This document shows positions 55,201 through 64,000 of a stretch of 64,000 nt of DNA, piece after piece (positions within the stretch are counted from its first letter, which is position 1; every line of letters begins with the position of its first letter). The position numbers were made by a program, and so were the translations under genes. Below the pieces are notes generated by a model. That model was given only the letters and a program-made list of their open reading frames with translations. It was not told the origin of the DNA and searched no databases. This stretch comes from Lepisosteus oculatus (taxonomy: Eukaryota; Chordata; Actinopteri; Semionotiformes; Lepisosteidae), in NCBI RefSeq assembly GCF_040954835.1, contig NC_090703.1, positions 18,675,444 through 18,739,443 on the forward strand. The letters run 5' to 3'.

Positions 55201-58200
55201 ATAATTCTAAATATAAATTAAATCTGGTTTTATGGGTGAGCAAAGCAAACCCAAACTTTTTCAAAACAGTATTGAGACATTTCAATTTTCACATAATTTC
55301 AATTTTCATGAGGTATTTTCCTCCAAAAAGGACACTCACCTCTCTGGGACCCGAGAGGTCTCTCCCTGTCCTGCACTCTCTGGAGTGCTTTCATAGAGCA
55401 GCTTGTGTGTCTCAATGAAGTTCTTCTGCATAGCCGACATCTGGGCCATGATCTTCTGTCGGTGCAGCTTGGCTGCTTCTGCCTTCCTCTTCCTCTCAGC
55501 CTTCTCCTTGTCCTGAACACACTACCACATAGAAACACAGTGATAAGAGTAAGACCTGTGTTGGTCTCCTCAAGGCCACCTTTACCCCAAAAAACTAAAC
55601 AGACAATTCCAAAGCTCATTGAGTCACAGGGATATAAAATCAGAAAATTAATGAGAAGGAAAAAATGACTACAAATGGCTGCCTTTTGTGCTATATATTT
55701 TAACTTCATAAAGAGAACCAAAGCATAAAAAAAATCACACTGAAGTATTTCCAAAAAATACAGGCTTCCAAAATATAATTTTATGTATGAGCTTAATGAT
55801 ATTTTTAATTAATTCTGATTTTATCTTATAAAAGATTAAAAATACTTTTTCTTATTGTATGCAATTTTAAATACAATCACATTTTTAATCTGATAGTATT
55901 TATAAGAAAAAAGGTGCAACTGTACAACTGCAAAATGTACAAGACATGTGTCTATGCATTGAAAATATGAACTGCTATATAGATGAAGAAAATGACAAAT
56001 CCTTTCAACTGTGACTTAATACATTTGAATTTTCTATAAGAATTTTATTGGTTTAATTATTAGCTTTAATATTTAATAATAATTAATATTGTAACCACAA
56101 GAGACTAATATTTGTGTTATGCATTATGACACAATAATATGCCTAACTGCTACTTAGACTCCATCAAAAATATCAGGGACAAGTAATAGGTTTATTCCAT
56201 GTTGAAAAGAGAAGAAATGGAAGCATGGAATAAACCTATTACTTGTTCCTTTGCAGCCTATGCATGCTGACGCAGCTACCCACCTGAACTACTTCAGCCT
56301 ACTCCTGCTGCGACCCACTATGCCTTCCTCTAAAGCTTTTTCTAGATCTCTTCTTCATTCCTTCTCTTCCTCTCTGGGCCACTTGGCCCCCTCTCTTACT
56401 AAACCAGCATTCTGTCTCTTCACAGCGATCTGTTCCAAGACCAGGTTTTCTAACCACCTACTAATCCTTTATAGATGTCATCGTTATAATATAATTCCTA
56501 ATGGATTTCACCTGAAATATTACACTTTTTCTTTTGACTCTGACACCACACAGAGTAACACTCAGAGACTTCTACAAAACTTTTCTAGGAAACTAATGCT
56601 CTCTACCACTTTCTCTCTCGAACAACAGAATACCCATTCTGACAACAACATCAAAGAAGCAATATAAAAAATATTAGGTTATTTCAGACAAATTCAGCTT
56701 CATGCAAATACTGATTAAACCCTAAAGAATATACTAACAAGATAATTGTTTTGCTATTTCAATACACTTTTAATTGGAATTGGTCAAGAAATATCTAGAA
56801 GAAATCAGATGATGAAATTCACACAATTCACTGTAACCACAATTCACCATAATTCACTGCCATTTACCCTTGGCACCATCCAGATTTCTCACTCTCTTTC
56901 TAATATTAATAGTCCTACAATATCAGCCTCAGTACCTCCTCTGGTTTGGTATGATCAACACTCATTGATGCAGAAGGGCTCGATTTCTCTCGAAGACATT
57001 TCACTGTTTCAAACATCTAGAAAAATAATAAAACATTTTCATATTTAAGTAATTTTTTAACATACAAATAACATAAAAGACATAAGAACAAAAAAGATTA
57101 AGAAGATTAACAAACACCATACATACATTTTATATAGGACAGAAATACTTAAGATGCAAGGACAAAGTATTAAAGTTCCCACATCAGCCATACATTAAGA
57201 ATACTGTACTGGATCTGTTACACTTGGTGACATTCTCAAATTTAAGACTCATATCTTGAGACATCAATAGATATATTTTTAAAACAATTTCAGGCCAAAC
57301 ACATACCTAGACACCGTTACATTTGATAGCAGTCTTAATACCTTGATAAGATCCCTTGTAATATTCCCCATGAGTCCCTGCTAATAATACAATAATACAA
57401 CGGGCAGGGCAGCATGAAGCACAGGTTCGGGCTTTGAAAAAAAGGTTATGGGTTCCAATGCTTGGTGGGACACTGCCGTTGTACCCCTGAGCACTGCACA
57501 TCACTCAAATTAATAGGGTTAAATAAAGGATTAAAAAAGAACCATCAAACCACTAACAAGCTATAAAAATGGCAATCAAACCAACAAACTTAGTTGGTAA
57601 ACTGAATAGGCAACTGTGAAGGTTCTCAGTGTACCTGCAGTGTCCATTTGATCATGTCCTTCTGCGCCTCCAGAGGTGGAAGAGACTTCATTTTTTCGAG
57701 GAAGTTCAGCAGAGATTTGCCATGTTCCCTGCCAGTACCTGGGAGGGAAATTAAGGTATTATTAACATTAACAGCATGGGACACATTAACTCCTATTTAA
57801 TTTAAACTTAAAATGTAACATTTATTCTACTCCTGTGCCATATAAACAACCATTACATAAAAATTAGGGAAAAAAGAAAGCACAGTATACCCACAACAGA
57901 TCTTATTCTGAGATAAGCGTCTGCTTATAAAATAAGAAAAAGCACATTTGAAACAAAAAATAATGTACGACACACAAACTCAAACACCCACTCACACCAG
58001 AGAGAAGGCAGTTTGTATGTGTGAGGTGTTTCACTTTTTATAATTGTATAAATTCAGTGGAGATAGTTATTAAATAAATCAATGATGATAAAAAAATTGT
58101 TTCAGCACATTTGATGAGCTACATTTGTGGAGCTACATTAGAAGCTCACTACAGCATGTTAACAATCCTCGAAGATACTAAAAACAAACTTTTCCTTCAA

Positions 58201-61200
58201 GTTAAGAAATGCTTCTTGCACATTAATTTGGAACCCCAAAAAACTATTTGATTTATGTCTTATATGAAAAAGGTAACAGGAATCAATGCTTGTCTTGAAA
58301 AAAGTGTCACTAAAATGTACATTCAAAATAATGAGGCTGCCAGGAGCATAAAAAATGCCAAAAAACTCACTCATTGCTTTCAGACAGAAGTCAAAAGCTA
58401 CTTCTTCTTCACTGCTAGCCTCAAGCTGTTGTTTTTCTTCTAGTAATCCTTGCGCAATTAGATGGAGTGCCTAACATTAAATTGAAAAACAGTTAAATTA
58501 GCAAAGCCTTTTTAATAAACCTAGAGCCATTAAATATTTAGCAACACACTTTTTAACTCTGAACTCTATTACAGTAAAAACTATTCTAAAGGAGATTTTG
58601 CCTATAACATGAAAGATACTGAACTTACCCTCACAATAATGAATTGCTTATGCTGGGTGTATATGTTTCAAATGCATTAGCTAACAAATCATAAAAAATC
58701 CAGTAAAATGATATATAACAAGTAGTAAAATAATAAAATGTAATAATGTATACTACTTAGGTTTAATATTCAGGAATATCAATGGTGCCCCAAAGAGTAA
58801 GGTCAATTGCCTATTGATGAGTGTTGATTTTGTTGCTTGCTTTAGCAAATTTCATGCAGAATATTTACACATGAAATTAAACAGCTTGGAAAGGCATGGA
58901 AAGATTTTCAAAAAATAAGTCAAAAGATACAGATATCAGATTTATATAGTCTATAATGCATATATTAAAGACTACAGCATATATTATTAGTCATATGAAA
59001 GTATGTTTTGAGGCCAAAAAACATCATTTGTGATTTAACAGACACTGGCACTTATGGGCACCACACAATTTGTTCACTAAAGTGAGGGTTTACTGTACTC
59101 TTATATTACTTGAAAAACTTCAGTGGACCATTTGAGTAACACACACACACTGGACCAAAGGTAAACTTATATAGAACTGTGTAACAAGTTGTTTCATTGT
59201 TTATAAATTTGAAATCAACAGTACAGAGGAAATATTAGCCCCATCCTAAAATACATAGCATAAAGCAGATGTCATCAAGAGAACAAAACTATACCCTCTG
59301 AATCATGGCTTCAGTCCATAATGTTCCCTGATCTTCCACCGCTCTTTGCAGTACTGTACGAAGTACGTGGATTAGGACATCACATTTGAGAAGATTTACA
59401 ATGTTTGCAAAGGCAGGAGAGAAAGCAGGAGGAACTGGAGGTGGGAGAGCTGTAAAACAAAAAGTTTCACAACTGGAATCAACGTTCCAGAACTTACAGT
59501 TTCAAAAGCAGGACATTCTTATAACTAGCATTTTAATTAATACAAATTGTTGCAAATTTAACTTGTTTACAGGTTCAGCACTCACGCTAAAGTGTAATAA
59601 AGACCTATGTGGGATGACATTAATCATTGATAAACTGCTATGAAAATAAAGAGCCTTTGCCTGATTGTAGTTTGTTCAGTAAAATTGTTTCAGGGATGTT
59701 GAGCAGTAGTCCAAGGTAAAAATCAACTTGTTCCATCAACTCATTCTCGTTTTGACCACTGAATATTAAGGGCTATGCCTTAATAATAAATATTCTAATA
59801 ATAACATACTAATATTAATGCAAATCACCACATTTGTGGACAACTGTATTTAGTCGCTAACATAGCTAATAGTTATCCAGTTAAAATTTGTTTACCTTTA
59901 TCATTGCTCTCCTGATTCCTTAGTTTCTTTTGAGCATCTTCAGCCTGAATTAAAATTAAAAAAAAAAAACTTGAAGTCACAGTATATGGGTGCACAGTTA
60001 CAAGCCTACACATGAATATCTAAGATGCAGTAAGACTACCGTTGAAAATCACAATAAGAAAGCCGAAAAGGAGTGATTTGAGGCGCAACTGTTTAGCTAA
60101 AAGAAGAAAAACCCAACAAATATTGTTCTTTAAAAAGTAACTACAGCCTGCACTGCATATGATACTGATACTAACACACATTGCCTATTTAAAGCTAAGT
60201 CGCCATTTAAAACACACAACATACAGCAAACAATACATACTTTATGAGATATAACAAGAAACTCATTAAAATAGTTAATTTAATCAATCACAACACATTT
60301 TAAAAACCAAATCTATCGCATTTTTTAAAAAAACATTTCCCCTCTTTAAACACATGAAGATATGGCTGCCATATTTTATATATTCTTGTGTTTCCCCACC
60401 ACAGTGCTAGAATTGCAGGACCTAATTATTGTTTTGTGTTTTGGGTTTGAAAATATAGCTTTTAGAAATCTGACATTTTTATTGCTTTTTTTATAAAAAG
60501 CCAGCAGTCCATGTCAGCTTTTAGTTTTTTTTGCTTTCACACAAGTCATTTTATTCTTTTTTGTGACTATTTGTGATGCTGCCTTGTACTATCCTTCTCA
60601 CAACTTTCCCTACACTGTCATTCTGAGTTCCAAGCGAAGCACTGCAAAAACTTAGGCAATGTACTGTAGCTTAATTGTCTGTTTTCTTACGGGGAGTTGA
60701 CAAACTCTAAGCTTATTAACAAATCATTCAACAGCAAAAGGCAGTTTGGGCATCTTTTTTGGAAAACCAACACTACTGACAATGGATTAAGTAGGAATGG
60801 TCTCTTCCCTTACTAGACCTTAAACAGCAGCAGTGCATAAGGTGGTATGAGAGGCTCTGTAAACTATAGAAATATAAACTGGCTAAAGGTAATCAGGCAG
60901 TGTAGTGATTTAAACTTTTTAATTTACTGAAATAATTAGAAACTGGGACAGTAAAGTCAGGGATTAATTTGTGGTTACTGGGACTCAATCAAAACAATGG
61001 GGACATATTGTAAGCATGAATTATAAGAATCCAATACGCAATTTTATTAGTCTAATAACAAAACATGTATAACAATATAATAATAATAAACTTTATTTTA
61101 TATAGCGCCTTTAAAGGTGGCTTCTCAAAGCGCTTTACAGGATGACAATAACAATAAATAAGAAGACTACAACAATAAATAAGAAAATTTCACAAGATAG

Positions 61201-63595
61201 GACACAATTATAATTAACACAATACAACAATAACAATAGAGGAGACCGTGGAAGATGGTATTAAGAAGAGCAGAGGGGTGAAGAATGGAACCAGTTAAGT
61301 AAAGGCTTTTCTGAAGAAGAAGGTTTTGAGTCTAGATTTGAAGGAGTTTAGAGAAGGTGACTCTAATATCCTTGCAAAGAGTTCCAGAGCTTGGGGGCAT
61401 AGCAGGAGAAGGCCCTGTCGCCCATACAATGTAGACGGGCTTGGGGGACAGTAAGGAGGGCAGAATTTGAAGAGCGGAGGTTGCGAGGTGGGGAGTAGGG
61501 CGATAAAAGTTCAGACAGGTATTGAGGTGCCAAGCCATGTAAAGGCTTGTAGGTGAGCATGAGGATTTTAAAGTCTACGCGGAATTTGACCGGAAGCCAG
61601 TGCAAGGACTCCAGGATAGGAGTAATGTGAACACTTGCACTAGACCTGGTCAGGATTCTGGCTGCTGAATTTTGGACATACTGCAGCTTGTTCAGAGTAG
61701 ATTTAGATACCCCAGGGAGTAGAGCATTGCAGTAGTCAATTCGAGAGAATACAAATATGTTGATCAGCTTTTCAGCCACAGTTAATGAAAAATATAAATA
61801 TGTAAATATTTTTATTAGTCAAGACAAATCAATATGGACTCAATATATAAAACACATGGTCAATCAATATATTATCTGATGCTGTTACACAACAACCTAG
61901 AATTATTAAAAATATATACCAAAATAGGGTTAAAATACAATAACCTGAATACTTGTTATTGCAACCCACCTCATAATTTAATCTCAAACTACTTCAAAAT
62001 TCAGATGCTTAAAATGCTAATGTTCAATTCTTTCCTGAAGTAAACTTTACCAAATGCTTGCTTGACATAAGTGTTGAATTCTGGAGTACCATCATAGTGA
62101 TCAAAAGAAGAATGCTTGGCCAGACCATACTTATGCCGTGCTTAGCTACATGCTGAGGTTGGCTTCTCTATTGGAAAATGCACAGGAAGTCTGATTTGGG
62201 TCTGGCCACAAGTGAGACTGAGATAGAGTGAAACTTTAAATGTCTGCTTGCCCATATTTTAAAACTGCTATTCGGAGCATTCTGTGATATTAATTAATGT
62301 TGACAACAGTCTAACTGTACTATGGTGCTATCTGGTAAAACTACAATTTGGTCCATTTCGCAAATCTTCAATTGCAGAGGAAATCAGGGGCAGAATTCGG
62401 TTTATGTATGGTGTCTCAAATGATTATATTGCTGTCAAGTTGCAAGTTTAGAAAATATCCTTAACTGTTGCACACACTCTTTTAAGTCATGTTGTTACAG
62501 GTGGACATTGGTCATGACATCATCATCAATCATCAGGTGTAGTAGCCATGCCCATGTTGCATATTCCTCACTGGCATATCACTCAGGTGCCAAAAGTGGA
62601 TTCGTGACAGATGACCTCCATCTGTCACAAGTACAGATGTCTCTCCATCTTTTTGAGGCAGACTAAGAGACTTCAAAGTGGGCCTTTCATCACTGAAATG
62701 TTATGATGAGTTTAATTTATGATGTTCTGGTTCATATTAACCCATGCTAATTGTCAGTGTTCCAATTCTTTCAGTGTTCCAGTGTACCACAAACATTTTG
62801 TGATACAGCCTGTTACCACAAAATCTACAAGCAGTATTGATTTATTACAAGACATTTTGGTTTGCTTTGCATTATTATTAAAAGCTTAAATGGTTTAATA
62901 AGGTTTTTGCAGCTGCATAGACTTTAAACATCACCTAAATCCACTAAAATACTGTGACAGGAAATGTTTTAGGAGTACAAGGTTTCACTGAGTCTTAACA
63001 TAAACAGACATACCTTGCTGTGCTGGGATTTGGAATAGTGGTAGAAAAAAGGGTTAAATTCTTTCAGACATTCCTTCCTCACTTCATAAAGACCATGGCC
63101 AGAAACTCCAGGTTTCCTAGACAAGAAAAAGGTTATCATGCTCTAAATTTCAGCTTATATAATCACATTACCAGGAGCACTTGATTATAAGGAGAGATGA
63201 CACTGGGGCTAATCTACTATGTTAAACACAGTAACCACCTGTATAAGAATTATAAGCATACTGTATTACAGTGAATTAACAGCCCCTGGAATTAGCAATG
63301 ACCTTGAATAAATGCTACACTTTATGAGATATAAAAAAAATGCCACCTTTGACTTAGGAGAGCAAGACAAGTTGAGTATGTGGAAAATCACAGTATTTCA
63401 GCTGGCCATTAAAACTAATACCAAGCCATTAATGCAAAGAAAAATTATAAGTGTTTTTAAGGTGTTTAACATATACAATTTTCTAATAATTTTTATTTTC
63501 AAACATTTAAGGGTAATTAAAACAGCACAAACAAAAACTTACTTAAAAGTAGCTACTTTGTGGATGACACTTTCCAGACCAGTTTCATTGTTTTC
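43312..63595 (-). CDS. ubr1: UBR1 N-recognin E3 ubiquitin ligase, C-terminal 952 residues (5' part beyond window)
   Basis: Exons: 63595-63543, 63116-63014, 59944-59896, 59449-59295, 58470-58371, 57738-57635, 57016-56936, 55512-55340, 54366-54161, 53867-53774, 53457-53305, 53126-53026, 52938-52854, 52702-52554, 52409-52354, 51740-51644, 51089-51022, 50198-50051, 49893-49806, 49425-49289, 48557-48449, 46283-46227, 45962-45885, 45221-45051, 44387-44286, 43453-43312. All phases agree and the total is 953 codons with stop. UBR1 binds destabilising N-terminal residues and ubiquitinates the substrate with RAD6-type E2 enzymes. Visible are the helix [17 protein letters not shown], a RING and the C-terminal Cys-rich cap. 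UBR1 is preferred over UBR2 because of [26 protein letters not shown] and YPAPYLD. The UBR box and ClpS-like domain lie beyond 64000. The 55512 acceptor could also lie 9 bases upstream, adding three residues. Confidence 0.95.
46284..48448 (-). other. ubr1: ubr1 intron, about 2.2 kb
   Basis: A large intron. It holds a minus-strand open stretch at 46988-47338 that I could not assign. The frames around it are broken, and no splice sites join it to ubr1. Confidence 0.5.
53305..54366 (-). other. ubr1: UBR1 RING domain exons
   Basis: The exons 54366-54161, 53867-53774 and 53457-53305 encode the RING-H2 fold with the large insert typical of UBR1/UBR2. The first pair is in [12 protein letters not shown], the middle ligands in [14 protein letters not shown] and the last pair in [11 protein letters not shown]. 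All expected zinc ligands are present, so the ligase should be active. The 53867 acceptor (TTGGAAAG) is purine-rich and weak, but it is the only one that keeps frame. Confidence 0.9.
54936..55010 (+). repeat. Penelope-type terminal repeat in a ubr1 intron
   Basis: It reads CACCCGAAGAAGGCTCCACA, then GCCAAAACC, a C/T-rich run, and GCACGGAATAAACC, matching the minus-strand copies near 39000 and 39600. The upstream C/T-rich stretch (about 54720-54935) may belong to the same element. Confidence 0.5.
56179..56664 (+). mobile_element. Penelope-like element fragment with inverted terminal copy
   Basis: The arms at 56179-56201 and 56224-56246 are exact 23-base reverse complements with a 22-base loop. 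They are the same repeat as near 39564. Directly after them a plus-strand open frame runs from 56251 to 56664. Its segment [18 protein letters not shown] resembles the region ahead of the reverse transcriptase in fish Penelope-like elements, as I remember it. The rest of the element is missing. It lies in a ubr1 intron, opposite to the gene. Confidence 0.55.
57402..57500 (+). repeat. tRNA-derived SINE head fragment, second family
   Basis: It contains GGGCAGGGCAGCATGAAGCA, then GGTTATGGGTTCCAATGC as a degenerate B box, and TGGTGGGACACTGCCGTTGT followed by ACCCCTGAGCA. The last part is diagnostic of a common fish SINE distinct from the one near prph2l. It is truncated after about 100 bases, within a ubr1 intron. 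Confidence 0.55.
59945..63013 (-). other. ubr1: Largest ubr1 intron in the window, with LINE insertion
   Basis: A 3.07-kb intron. Apart from the LINE at 61075-61785 no coding or RNA feature was recognised. Confidence 0.6.
61075..61785 (-). mobile_element. 5'-truncated LINE (L2/jockey-like), 3' end
   Basis: On the minus strand an open frame of 138 residues (61779-61363) matches the C-terminal part of LINE reverse transcriptases common in fish: [49 protein letters not shown] and APKLWNSL. It is followed by a 3' region containing CTGTAAAGCGCTTTGAGAAG and a short TTATTATTATT tail at 61079-61093. The 5' part, including the catalytic YxDD motif, is missing, so this is a dead insertion. Confidence 0.85.
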
Positions 63596-64000
63596 CTGTT
63601 AAAGAAGACATTTTTCCTGTATATGATACTTTAAAAATTCAGTCTGAACCATGATGAAAGGCCACCTACACTGTCACGAGCATCTACAATAACCATTCAA
63701 TCTTTTCCAGTGCAAAAACTGATTTTTACAAAAACTCAAGGAAAATATTCTTCAGCACATTTTAAGCTTACTTTCAGCTTACTTCTATATGGTATCTAAA
63801 CATTTTTCTGATTACGAAGTCCATTACATAATTTCATATTTTAAGGTAATAGAACTATGAGAAATAGAAACGGAAAGTGTTCCAATTTAAAACAAAAGGG
63901 AATTTAAAAAATAAAGTCTCAGAAAGTCAAATAATACATACTTTAACCTGTAGGAAAATAAACCTTTAGCACTTTGTATACATTATGTCAATATTTGGCG

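Noticed and set aside
43312..63595. UBR2 as the identity of the E3 ligase
   Set aside because: At diagnostic places ([29 protein letters not shown]) the residues follow UBR1, not UBR2, as far as I can recall both sequences.
1..64000. tRNA, rRNA, CRISPR arrays, operons or bacterial features
   Set aside because: None seen. The tRNA-like boxes found belong to SINEs, and the gene structure is plainly that of a vertebrate nuclear genome.

Overview
The window is vertebrate nuclear DNA, most likely from a ray-finned fish. It is AT-rich, its genes are split by many GT-AG introns, and the repeats are of fish type: tRNA-headed SINEs, a Tc1 element, a LINE and Penelope-like fragments. I cannot name the species. 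The gene content would fit a non-teleost such as gar, bowfin, bichir or sturgeon, but that is a guess.

Layout. (1) 1-1590 holds no gene. (2) 1591-23652, minus strand: a 28-exon gene whose product resembles the nucleoporin ELYS (AHCTF1). It has an N-terminal beta-propeller, a helical middle and a disordered tail. Its last exon adds a predicted transmembrane segment and ends inside a SINE. (3) 23653-29629: a 6 kb divergent intergenic region with SINEs and a duplicated TATA-bearing motif just upstream of the next gene. (4) 29630-34046, plus strand: a complete three-exon peripherin-2 type photoreceptor tetraspanin of 364 residues. (5) 34047-43311: a tail-to-tail intergenic region with a degenerate Tc1 transposon and Penelope-type repeats. 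(6) 43312-63595, minus strand: the last 26 coding exons (952 residues) of the N-degron E3 ligase UBR1, with RING and C-terminal domains. The UBR-box half lies beyond the right edge.

The exon models of all three genes were joined by hand. Reading frame is kept across every junction used, which strongly supports them as live genes.

The three genes do not form a pathway, but the neighbourhood is informative. In humans PRPH2 sits next to UBR2 on 6p21 and UBR1 is on 15q15. A PRPH2-type gene next to UBR1 is what one expects of the other copy of a vertebrate whole-genome duplication, lost in mammals. The ELYS-like gene beside it is the least familiar element and the best candidate for something undescribed.
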